64,000 nt of DNA, from positions 62,001 to 126,000 of the forward strand of contig JAUVXV010000005.1 of NCBI GenBank assembly GCA_030603365.1. The letters are read 5' to 3'. Position 1 is the first letter of the stretch. Each line of letters opens with the position of its first letter. A program made the position numbers and the translations under genes. The DNA is from Candidatus Heimdallarchaeota archaeon (GTDB lineage: Archaea; Asgardarchaeota; Heimdallarchaeia; Heimdallarchaeales; Heimdallarchaeaceae). Below the pieces are notes generated by a model. That model ran no database searches. It had not been told where the DNA came from and saw only the letters and a program-made list of their open reading frames with translations. Below are positions 10,001-16,973 of this stretch, piece by piece.

Positions 10001-13000
10001 CAGAGATAGAAGCACTCAAAAGAGTGTTTGGGAAGGATTCAAGTAAGATTACTATTGTTAACACAAAGGGTTTCACAGGACATTCAATGGGAGCTGGAAT
10101 AGAAGAGTGTATTGCAATAAAATCTATAGAAAAAGGAAAAATTCCCCCTATTGCTAACATGGACAAAATAGATCCGATTTTCTCTGAGTTGAACTTTTCC
10201 AAAGGTGAAAATCGACGCGTAAAATATGCTATAAGATTAGCTGCAGGATTTGGCTCTCAGATAGCTTTTACTGCTTTTAGACTTAATACATATGAAGATA
10301 GATATGATTTAATTCTTCATGAAGAATGGTTAAATCAACTAGGAGGAGATATGAGAAGTACTTTTCTGGATGGTCGAGTTTTGAAGCTTAGAACAAGATC
10401 TAGACAAGAACAAGTATCTCATGTTGCATCAACAACATCTATTGTTCAAGAAACAGTGGTATTCAAAGAAATTCTCCCTGGTGTGATTTCAATTATTTCT
10501 GAAATAACTGGTTATGAAGCCAATCTGATTGAAGCTGAGATGCACCTTGAAGAGGATCTGGGAATAGATACTGTAAAACAAGCCGAGATTTTTGGTATTG
10601 TTCGAGAAAAATGGGGTTTAGATTTAGACGAAACAGTAAGTCTTGTTGAATTTACATCACCACAAAAAATAGCTGAGTATATTCAAAGTAATATGAAAGG
10701 TGTGAATGATATTGAAACAGCTGTTTCACAAGTCAAAGGTGGTCAGTTTGAGGATATATCCTTTAAGATTAGAGAAGTAGTATCTGAAACAACAGGATAT
10801 GAACAAGATTTAATTGAATACGATATGGATCTTGAAGAAGATCTGGGAATAGACACTATCAAACAAGCAGAGATTTTCGGTGACATAAGAGAAATATTTG
10901 ATTTGCCAGTTGATGAGTCAGTGAGTTTAGCTGAATTCAGGTCAATAAATGACATTGCGAAATATGTGTCTCAGTCTATTGGAGCTGAACAAAAAATCAT
11001 TACAGAGAGCTCTGATGATCAAAAACAAAAACAAATTACAGCTGACAAAGTTGAAGATGAAAAGAGCCTTGTTCGTATTGACAATCTAATTACAGTACCA
11101 GTTCCTTTGAATAAAAAAGATGCTGAGAAAATTACTCTAAAAGATATTTCTTCATTAGTAGTCAACATAAATTCAGATTTGCGGAACAGCTTAACGGAAA
11201 CATTGGTTGAGAAAAAGGCTAAATTTGTTGAACATAATTTACTAAAAGATGAAATTTCTTCAATACCAGAAAAGGAATTTGACCTCTTCATTTTAGTTCT
11301 CCCAGGTGTAAAATCAGAACCTGGTTATATCGACCAAGAGATTTACAGAAAACTTTTTTCGCTATTTCAATCTCTTGAATTGCAGAAAGGAAATAGGATT
11401 GTCGCATTATCTGAAGAGAGTTTCTTTGGTCTTAAAGAAGGTGCTAATCCAATATCTGGAGGAATATCAGGATTTGTGAAAACCTTAGGTTTAGAGTTTG
11501 ATATGCCCTATAAGCACATTTATTCTGAAAACATCGCTGATATAATTCAAGAGCTTGAATACTGGGATGGTATAATAGAAATTGCATTTGATAAAAAAGG
11601 ACGTTTCACTCTTGCTAATCTTGATATTAGTAATTATCTTACTCAGTCATCAAAAATTGATATAGAGAAAGATGATCTGATTTTAGTAACTGGAGGTGGA
11701 CGAGGTATCACCTTCAAATGCATTGAAGCTTTAAGTACAATAGTAAAATCTAAAGTTGCTATAATTGGAATTGAGGACATCTCTGATATTAATTCTGATA
11801 TGCTTCAATTTTCCGATGATGATTTAGAACTAAGAAAACAACAACTTATCAAAGAATTAAAAGAATCAGAAGAGAAAGTTACACCTGTTCTCATAGATAA
11901 ACACTGGAACAGATTCCTTTTCGGCTTAGAAGTTACTCGCAACATTGAAAAACTAAGAAAAATGAGAATTCAGGCAGAATATAGACGCGTAGATGTAACT
12001 AATAAAGAAGCTGTTGAGAAAACAATCAGAGAAATTGAAGACCACTTCCAAACATCTGTTAGTCATATCATACATGGTGCTGGTCTAGAAGAATCAAAAT
12101 CTTTCAAGAAGAAGAAAATAGATTTTTCCAATCTTATAGTTTCTGTGAAGGTTGAAGGAATTTGGAACGTTCTCAATTCTGTTAACACTAAGAAACTAAA
12201 ACGAGTTGTATGTTTCACTTCAATTGCTGGTCGGTATGGTAACAGAGGTCAAGTAGACTATTCTTTTGCAAATGGTTACTTATCTAGACTATGTTGGAAG
12301 CTAAATCAACAGGGTGTATCTGCACTTGCTTGCGATTGGTCTGCCTGGGGAGGAGTTGGAATGGCAACAAGAGGCTCTATAATGGACATATTAACATCTC
12401 AAGGGATTAATCCTATACCTTTACAAGACGGGACTGAAACTTTTGTTAAGCTCTTTCTAAACACAATCGGAAATGAAGTTGTGGTTTCTTGCGGTCTTGG
12501 TCCATTTGAGCAATTATCTAACATCCAATCGGAGATTAAAGAAAAGAAATATCCTATGATCAATAGAATTGAATATTCTGAATCAAAATTCTATGCAAGA
12601 AAGTCAATATCTTCTTCAACTGATCTTTACTTAAACGATCATCAAATTCAACAAACACCTATATTTCCAGGAGTTATGGGGTTGGAAATGTTTGCTGAAA
12701 CATTTGAACTAGTCTCAGCACAGAAACCTGTTAGTTTCACAAAAGTAGAATTCAATACAGCACTGAAGATTCAACAATCACAAGCTAAAGAAGTTTACGT
12801 TGAATATAAATCAGATTTAGGAGAAATGCGGTTAAAATCTGATTTTGTTGCAAAAATCGAACCAAGCAAAACAAGAGAAATAGAACACTTTAGAGTGAAT
12901 GTAGATACTTTATCAAAAAGAAGGAAATCAAAGAAATCTAAACATATAATTAGAGAATCGAAGATTAATCTGCTCACAAAAGAAGATATTTATTCATTCT

Positions 13001-14130
13001 TCTTCCACGGAGAGAGTTTTCAGGTTTTGGAAGAATTAGTCGATTTAAACGCGATGAAAGCAATCTCAAAAGTAAAAATACCTAAGAGAAATCTTTTCTC
13101 CGACCAAAGTTCTAAAACACTACTTAATCCATTAGCAGTGGAAGCTGCTTTGCAAACTGCAGGATTATATGATTACATCATAAATGGTAAGACTTCTCTT
13201 CCATCAAAAATAGAATCATTAACCATTTTTAATAATAAAAAACCAGAATACATTGTTTCCGAATTTACTAGTATAGATTCTACTCATAGTACTTTTAATG
13301 TAGAGATTCTAGATGAAAAAGGAAACTTAATAATGCAATTAGACGGCCTAGGAATGATTCATACCCAACTTTCTTTCAACGAAGATTCTGTTATTAAAGA
13401 AAAATTACAACAAACCTATCAATATTGGGATATCTCGAAATCATTAGGTCAAGATAATTTTAGAATTATACCCGTGAGAATAACTTCTTCTTATCTTAAC
13501 TCTGATCCCTCAGCTGTTTTATCCTTCTTGACCCAAAAGGAAAAGACAAGATTCAATGGCATCAAAAATGAAAAACGTAAAATTGAGTTTCTATCTGGGG
13601 TAATAGCAGCTAAAGAACTATATTCCAGCTTGCAGAAATCAAAAGATTCTATAACAAAAGTTGAAATTAGGAAAGAAGAGAAAGGACAACCTTACTTCTA
13701 TGATTTAAAAAATAAAGAGAGAAGTGCTATGCATCTTTCAATTACTCATTCAGGAGATTTTGCTATTGCTGCTATAGGAAAATCACCAATTGGTATTGAT
13801 ATTGAACAGATTGAAGAAAGAAGTGAATCTTTCTATAAAGAAGCTTTCACTGAAAAAGAAAGAGATGAGATCTCTTCAAACGCTAAAAAAGGTACAATTT
13901 ATTGGACAATAAAAGAAGCTATAACTAAAGCACTGGGTGAAGGATTACATCTCAATTTACGTGATATTGAGATTTCTGAAAATCAAGAAAAATCCTCGTA
14001 CAAAATAGGTTTTTCATCTAAAGTTGCAGATTCTCTACCTTTTGATGCAGATTCAATTGAGATAACCAATAAAAGTTTCCAAAATTACACAATAAGCTAT
14101 TGTGAGATTAAGCAGGAGAATAAAAAATGA
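4045..14130 (+). CDS. Iterative type I fatty acid/polyketide megasynthase (ER-KS-AT-KS-ACP-ACP-KR-DH-PPTase)
   Basis: A 3361-residue multidomain synthase related to PUFA-synthase-like systems (residues counted from 4045). Residues 10-215: degenerate nitronate-monooxygenase-like barrel with GFEAGGK (Lys143). 325-600: intact flavin barrel with QGPM (340) and GSECGGH (His472), a likely PfaD-type enoyl reductase. 713-1160: KS with Cys920, His1054, His1093. 1210-1500: AT with GHSLGEY (Ser1308) and TAFHS, the malonyl-type signature. 1616-2085: second KS with Cys1825, His1973, His2013. ACPs near 2150-2215 and 2240-2310, both with LGIDT (Thr2176, Thr2271) where LGxDS is usual. 2540-2830: KR with TGGGRGIT, Ser2726, Tyr2739. 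2850-3100: DH with His2866 and Glu3033. 3130-3361: Sfp-type phosphopantetheinyl transferase with GIDIE and WTIKEA. No thioesterase domain is seen; the hydrolase downstream may release product. The product is unknown. Confidence 0.93.
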   Translation: MKTKRQIEKELIPNKIIWGFSPKGISNPQLSIELSLKGGVGLIDLEGFDDHSLTSIITDCSTKIPEDNLWGVRISEASHIEVLNKFDFIPLLILPDKVNEELLIGLTCNYTWIVAEVNSLSEAQSKTDWADFFLVKGFEAGGKIGETSSFILIQEFTEAGFPFIIQGGFGVYNIISALIGGALGVVLEEQLSLLPECPLTKETKDYLSSLDENDTYIVGESFELKYRLAGKIANKWIRDFKKFEKSLTRESVQELSHKIDKISKNSLFLSDPEIKNSFLPLGVGLRFASFILEKFGDLSSFLKGIENIINSQMSNLSEHWPFAEDSDFAKSLGIKLPIIQGPMANITDNAKFASKVSEEGALPVLAFGGLLKEETEELYLEFNSKFPVDAPYAGGIIGLEVMKERREAHISLIKKNNTPYCLLAAGSIQLASRIQKEGTKVILHTPALALFKEAHQNGIEHLILEGSECGGHIGTLTSLTLWETIIQFIEKEKTNLKQKINVIFAGGISDAKSSAMLAGMIACHSEYISPGIQMGTAYLFTEEIVKSRALTSQYQEHLLNSSNTKVIGSTVNTRARVIPSDFVESTLEVELERISSGLSIQDRKKLYEKDNLGALRIAAKAEVWNDKHIPGGDTTQFVAASKKIQDSKGCYMAGELISLKRNILRIKDLHTDVVNSSRTYVKHQITAIEKMLPHDTIKEESHSDTISLPIENRVAIVGMGCIFPDALNINQFWSNVTDKKYSITEIPESRWSTELYFNEDKTAPNKSYSKIGSFITDYEFASIKYRIPPKIAERMDEVQKWAIDAAKQALDDAGIPTDGKSRLPVSVIVGNSLGGENQRTTNKGLFVPEFLKEMKKNEVFQELSKEKQKVMIKQLEVFYTEKYPPVTEDSMPGELSNVISGRIANVFNLTGKSMTTDAACASSIAAIDTAVNSLLSREFDVALSGGADRSMDISTYIKFSKIGALSATGTRPFDEKADGFVMGEGAGFVVLKRLEDAIKDGNKIYAVIASIGSSSDGKGKAITAPNPEGQKQAIQMAMRKAHINTNEVDYIEAHGTSTIVGDAVELKVLEEVFENRKREQKIAVSSIKSQIGHLKSAAGIASIIKTSLSLHHKILPPSVNVEKLNPKINWKESRLKVITETEDWNLSNNEVGRAGVSAFGFGGTNYHAILEEFNPEKILYEEKPKHISSVLQEDDTVQEQISLQSILPKLCYMFTGQGSQYLGMAKQLYENSDIVKRFFEKAEKIWYNYYTYSFKEIVFGSEKLSVESNKKRLTDTKFTQPTIFVVDVAIANLLAEEGIEPDIVAGHSLGEYAALVIAGVLSFEDGLRAVIERGRSMSRAGNSVPGAMVAILAPIDKVTEIVKEVKNNYVTVANYNSKNQTVVSGEIEGIEQILEISKKKGITAKRLNVSTAFHSKIVKSVEEEMEKVLARIEFKNPRIPVYSNATGKAYPSEPEQMRNLLVEQVSSSVLWVDEIQNIYNAGARYYVEIGPKKALFHFAKDILKEKTDISTFITLLPKEDEIDTIQSTLNQLSQFVGFVSSSDSSTQTKETSLNIATKSIDRIVLSSDNDFQNFVKNNSKYLENILKAGHELYSTYLGEERKSEKSHSHFGIDHHLIGVTGVGIGLPGKQRNVFDDENIDSILAGENFIDSIAQEIKQDILDKNINRLVKSPDGSASFEEIDDLTKVISLAGQIGKFDPVGDFGINEKFLNSLDITFQLAICAGLDALTDAGIPLVKSSFTTSTGKVLEGEWALPESLQEETGIIFASAFPGYDNLIKEIQEHKNQGDDRKFSRNFLFKILSLGHAQFAQLIKAKGPNTQINAACASTTQAIGIAEDWIRTGRCNRVIVIAADDASSENLLPWIGSGFLVAGGVTTQDKVENAALPFGKDRHGLIIGSAAASLVLESEEAYNKRGVKPIVDLIGSTFVNSGFHGSRLDVQHISHVFQSFVEKIEKQYNISRKELAEDGMFVSHETYTPARGGSAESEIEALKRVFGKDSSKITIVNTKGFTGHSMGAGIEECIAIKSIEKGKIPPIANMDKIDPIFSELNFSKGENRRVKYAIRLAAGFGSQIAFTAFRLNTYEDRYDLILHEEWLNQLGGDMRSTFLDGRVLKLRTRSRQEQVSHVASTTSIVQETVVFKEILPGVISIISEITGYEANLIEAEMHLEEDLGIDTVKQAEIFGIVREKWGLDLDETVSLVEFTSPQKIAEYIQSNMKGVNDIETAVSQVKGGQFEDISFKIREVVSETTGYEQDLIEYDMDLEEDLGIDTIKQAEIFGDIREIFDLPVDESVSLAEFRSINDIAKYVSQSIGAEQKIITESSDDQKQKQITADKVEDEKSLVRIDNLITVPVPLNKKDAEKITLKDISSLVVNINSDLRNSLTETLVEKKAKFVEHNLLKDEISSIPEKEFDLFILVLPGVKSEPGYIDQEIYRKLFSLFQSLELQKGNRIVALSEESFFGLKEGANPISGGISGFVKTLGLEFDMPYKHIYSENIADIIQELEYWDGIIEIAFDKKGRFTLANLDISNYLTQSSKIDIEKDDLILVTGGGRGITFKCIEALSTIVKSKVAIIGIEDISDINSDMLQFSDDDLELRKQQLIKELKESEEKVTPVLIDKHWNRFLFGLEVTRNIEKLRKMRIQAEYRRVDVTNKEAVEKTIREIEDHFQTSVSHIIHGAGLEESKSFKKKKIDFSNLIVSVKVEGIWNVLNSVNTKKLKRVVCFTSIAGRYGNRGQVDYSFANGYLSRLCWKLNQQGVSALACDWSAWGGVGMATRGSIMDILTSQGINPIPLQDGTETFVKLFLNTIGNEVVVSCGLGPFEQLSNIQSEIKEKKYPMINRIEYSESKFYARKSISSSTDLYLNDHQIQQTPIFPGVMGLEMFAETFELVSAQKPVSFTKVEFNTALKIQQSQAKEVYVEYKSDLGEMRLKSDFVAKIEPSKTREIEHFRVNVDTLSKRRKSKKSKHIIRESKINLLTKEDIYSFFFHGESFQVLEELVDLNAMKAISKVKIPKRNLFSDQSSKTLLNPLAVEAALQTAGLYDYIINGKTSLPSKIESLTIFNNKKPEYIVSEFTSIDSTHSTFNVEILDEKGNLIMQLDGLGMIHTQLSFNEDSVIKEKLQQTYQYWDISKSLGQDNFRIIPVRITSSYLNSDPSAVLSFLTQKEKTRFNGIKNEKRKIEFLSGVIAAKELYSSLQKSKDSITKVEIRKEEKGQPYFYDLKNKERSAMHLSITHSGDFAIAAIGKSPIGIDIEQIEERSESFYKEAFTEKERDEISSNAKKGTIYWTIKEAITKALGEGLHLNLRDIEISENQEKSSYKIGFSSKVADSLPFDADSIEITNKSFQNYTISYCEIKQENKK

Positions 14131-14888
14131 AAATCGAACAAACAAATATTAATTTCAGAGAAGAAACAATAAATGGAGTACTATATCTTCCTGAAACCAA
14201 AAATCCATCTCCACTAATTCTTCATTTAAACGGAATGCCCGGTCTAGAACCTGAGAAGGAAAGAGAAAGATTTGCACAGGATATGATAGAGAATGGTTTT
14301 GCTTATTATGCCTTCGACTATACAGGAGTCAGGAATAGCACAGGTTTGTTTGAATATTACTATTCTCTAGAGAATATTAACCAAATCCTTTCCTATTTAG
14401 TTCATCATCCGAAAATCGATCCCACTAAAATAGCTCTTTTAGGAGAAAGTTTTGGTGGAGCAATGGCTATATCACACACAGCGAGAGATTCAAGAATCAA
14501 GTGTCTAGCTTTACGTTCTCCAGTTTATGATACTGACAAAGTTACAAAATTGAAGGTTTTTGATGGATTATCTCAATTATGGAAAAGAAGTAAACAAATG
14601 AGGTTTCCAGAAGTAAATTTGAAGAATTGGTTTCAAAGACAATCTTCCCAATATAATCCAGCAAAGCTTATCTCGAGGATTAGTTGCCCAGTTCGAGTTA
14701 TAACAGGAACTAGTGATGAAGTTTTATCTATTGATGAAATTGAGAAATTATATGAAAAACTTCCTTCAGAAATTGATAAAGAAATAAGAATAATAGAAAA
14801 TGCAGATCACAACTTTTCTGATAAAAACCACTTTAAAATTATGAAAGAATATATAATTAATTTCTTCAAAGAGGTTTTAAAAAATTGA
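14127..14888 (+). CDS. Alpha/beta hydrolase coupled to the megasynthase
   Basis: This 253-residue serine hydrolase has the nucleophile elbow GESFGG (Ser108), a candidate acidic residue in TGTSDEV and a His in NADHNF near the C terminus. The ATG overlaps the megasynthase stop codon by four bases (ATGA) and has GGAG nearby, so translation is coupled. No signal peptide is visible, so it is cytoplasmic. Because the synthase has no thioesterase domain, this protein is the obvious candidate for acyl release or editing, but that is inferred from position only. It could also be a general esterase or S33-like peptidase. Its stop abuts the stop of the convergent biotin carrier gene. Confidence 0.85.
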   Translation: MKIEQTNINFREETINGVLYLPETKNPSPLILHLNGMPGLEPEKERERFAQDMIENGFAYYAFDYTGVRNSTGLFEYYYSLENINQILSYLVHHPKIDPTKIALLGESFGGAMAISHTARDSRIKCLALRSPVYDTDKVTKLKVFDGLSQLWKRSKQMRFPEVNLKNWFQRQSSQYNPAKLISRISCPVRVITGTSDEVLSIDEIEKLYEKLPSEIDKEIRIIENADHNFSDKNHFKIMKEYIINFFKEVLKN

Positions 14889-15365
14889 TTAAGGTTTAAT
14901 AACAAGTAGTAATTGGTCTTGTTCAACACTATCATTTTCTTTTATTGCTATTTTACGTATTTTTCCATTGTTTGGTGAGAAGATTCTGTTTCGCATCTTC
15001 ATAGCTTCAAGAATTAGAAGTTCTTCATCTTTTGAGACTTTTTGACCTTCTTTTACAAATATTTTTGTTATTTTTCCAGGTATAGGTGCAGAAATCTTAA
15101 CCTCTCGTTTTGAGGTTTTACTTGATTTTCTACCTACTACAGGAATATATGGTTTAATTGTGAATTGAGTTTTTTCTCCATCTACGATGAAATCTTCATT
15201 TGAAATTTCAATAGTAAAAGTATAACCATCGACATCAACTTTGTACATAGAGTTTATCCCTTGTTTTATATCAGCTGTAAAAAGCTCTCCATCTATACTG
15301 ATTTCACCATTTGGTAATACTTCTACAATATATTCTCTATCCCTAAACTTCACTTTCTTCTTCAT
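14889..15365 (-). CDS. Biotin carboxyl carrier protein of acyl-CoA carboxylase
   Basis: A 158-residue carrier whose C-terminal 70 residues form a biotinyl domain. ILEAMKMRN contains the Lys that would be biotinylated. The N-terminal half is a variable beta-rich region, as in archaeal and bacterial carriers that dock on the carboxyltransferase. The frame can be opened from a GTG at 15377, but that codon overlaps the ribosome-binding site GAAGGTG, so the ATG at 15365, 9 bases after it, is the likelier start. It follows the biotin carboxylase at 15382-16884 in the same operon. It is the only carrier gene seen, so it probably serves both carboxylase copies. Confidence 0.93.
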   Translation of the reverse strand: MKKKVKFRDREYIVEVLPNGEISIDGELFTADIKQGINSMYKVDVDGYTFTIEISNEDFIVDGEKTQFTIKPYIPVVGRKSSKTSKREVKISAPIPGKITKIFVKEGQKVSKDEELLILEAMKMRNRIFSPNNGKIRKIAIKENDSVEQDQLLLVIKP

Positions 15366-15381
15366 AACAGATGACACCTTC

Positions 15382-16884
15382 TCAAAGATAGCCTTGTTGT
15401 TGTTCTAACTTGCTTTGTTCTCGCCATCTATTATAATCTTCCTTTCTTTCCTGAATCTTTGAAATATCATATTCCTGTTTTTCTTTAAGTAATGAATGTG
15501 TTTTAAGTAAAGCTACCAGTTTTAGTTTCTCATAATGATCAAGTATCTGATTGATCTTATTTCTTTCCAGAAAATCAGTTGTAATTCTTCTATTTTGGAA
15601 TTCTGGAGTTTCAATAATTGCTTTGTGAAGTGAAATGTTGGTAGCTAATCCTGAAATGGCAAGTTCATTCAATGCTAAGCGTGATTTTTGTATAGCATCT
15701 TCTCTATTTTCCCCCCTAACAATTAACTTACCTATAAGAGAATCATACTGATTTGGAAGTTCGTAATTTGGATAAATAAAAGTATCAAATCGTACCTCAT
15801 TTCCACCAGGAACATTCAAACTAGTTATTTTTCCTGATTGTGGGTAAAATGCCTTTAAAGGATCTTCTGCATTGATTCTGAATTCGAATGCATGTCCAGA
15901 ATATCTTATGTCCTTTTGAGTATAAGCTAATCTTTCATTATTAGCAATTTTCAGCTGTTGAACAACAATATCAATACCTGTTACCATCTCTGTTACTGGA
16001 TGTTCAACTTGAATTCTAGGATTAATTTCATTGAAGAATAATTTATTGTTTTTCCAGAGAAATTCAGCAGTTCCTGCATTTCTATATTCAAGATTTTTGG
16101 CTAAATCACATATTTTTTCTCCAAGACTATTTCTCCTTCTTGCTGAAATAAATGAAGGGGCTTCTTCGATTATTTTTTGGTAAGATCTTTGGATTGAACA
16201 TTCTCTATCACCAATGTGGATCACATTGCCAAAATTATCAGCAATAAACTGAATTTCAACATGTCTGGGTGAAGGAATATATTTCTCAATGAAGACTTCT
16301 TTACTCCCAAAGAATTTGTCAGCTATGGTCTGACAACCCATTAAACTTATTTCAAGAGCTTCAGGATTTTCAACAATTTCCATTCCTCTTCCTCCACCCC
16401 CAAAAACTGCTTTGATAATTATTGGATAACCAATTTCGTTAGCAATATTTTCAGCTTCAGCTGTCGTATTGATATAACCGGAGGAACCAGGAACAGTTTG
16501 AATTCCTACTTCTTTGGCCATTTTTTTAGCTTCTATTTTATTCCCCAATTTATGCAAAATAGAAGGAGAAGGACCTATGAAAATAATACCATTTTTTTCG
16601 ACTTCCTCTGCAAAAATAGCACTTTCACTTAGAAAACCATATCCAGGATGAATTGCATCTGAATTTGATTTAATAGCAATTTGTACGATCTTTTCAACGT
16701 TAAGGTATGTTTCCTGAACAGAACCATTACCTAAACAAAATGCCTCATCTGCCATCCTTACGTGAAGAGAAGAAGAATCAATTTCAGAAAAAATAACTAC
16801 AGTTTTGATATTAAGAAGTCGACAAGCTCTTATGATCCTAATAGCAATTTCTCCACGGTTAGCTATAAGGACAGTACTGAGCAT
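15382..16884 (-). CDS. Biotin carboxylase subunit of acyl-CoA carboxylase (copy 2)
   Basis: A 500-residue ATP-grasp biotin carboxylase starting MLSTVLIANRGEIAIRII. It has the canonical VFGGGGRGMEIV loop, ECSIQRS.QKIIEEAPS and NPRIQVEHPVTEM. It is highly similar to the copy at 728-2224 over its whole length and shares the basic C-terminal tail motif WREQSKLEQQ. The ATG at 16884 is 24 bp after a TTTAAATA box. It is the first gene of a two-gene operon with the biotin carrier protein. With the carboxyltransferase at 2421 it gives a complete acyl-CoA carboxylase placed around the megasynthase, which suggests dedicated malonyl-CoA supply (inference). Confidence 0.95.
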   Translation of the reverse strand: MLSTVLIANRGEIAIRIIRACRLLNIKTVVIFSEIDSSSLHVRMADEAFCLGNGSVQETYLNVEKIVQIAIKSNSDAIHPGYGFLSESAIFAEEVEKNGIIFIGPSPSILHKLGNKIEAKKMAKEVGIQTVPGSSGYINTTAEAENIANEIGYPIIIKAVFGGGGRGMEIVENPEALEISLMGCQTIADKFFGSKEVFIEKYIPSPRHVEIQFIADNFGNVIHIGDRECSIQRSYQKIIEEAPSFISARRRNSLGEKICDLAKNLEYRNAGTAEFLWKNNKLFFNEINPRIQVEHPVTEMVTGIDIVVQQLKIANNERLAYTQKDIRYSGHAFEFRINAEDPLKAFYPQSGKITSLNVPGGNEVRFDTFIYPNYELPNQYDSLIGKLIVRGENREDAIQKSRLALNELAISGLATNISLHKAIIETPEFQNRRITTDFLERNKINQILDHYEKLKLVALLKTHSLLKEKQEYDISKIQERKEDYNRWREQSKLEQQQGYL

Positions 16885-16907
16885 AAAGCAATGATTCCTT
16901 TAACATT

Positions 16908-16915
16908 TATTTAAA
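16908..16915 (-). promoter_or_regulatory. TATA box of biotin carboxylase copy 2
   Basis: TTTAAATA on the minus strand, 24 bp before the ATG at 16884. The context GGCTTTAAATAAATGTT closely resembles GACTTTAAATAAATATC before the first biotin carboxylase, so the core promoter was duplicated with the gene. It implies a leaderless mRNA. Confidence 0.65.
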
Positions 16916-16973
16916 GCCTTTTTCGTTTTATAGCAAAAAAACATTGAGAAAAAAAAGTTGAAACAATATTGTT

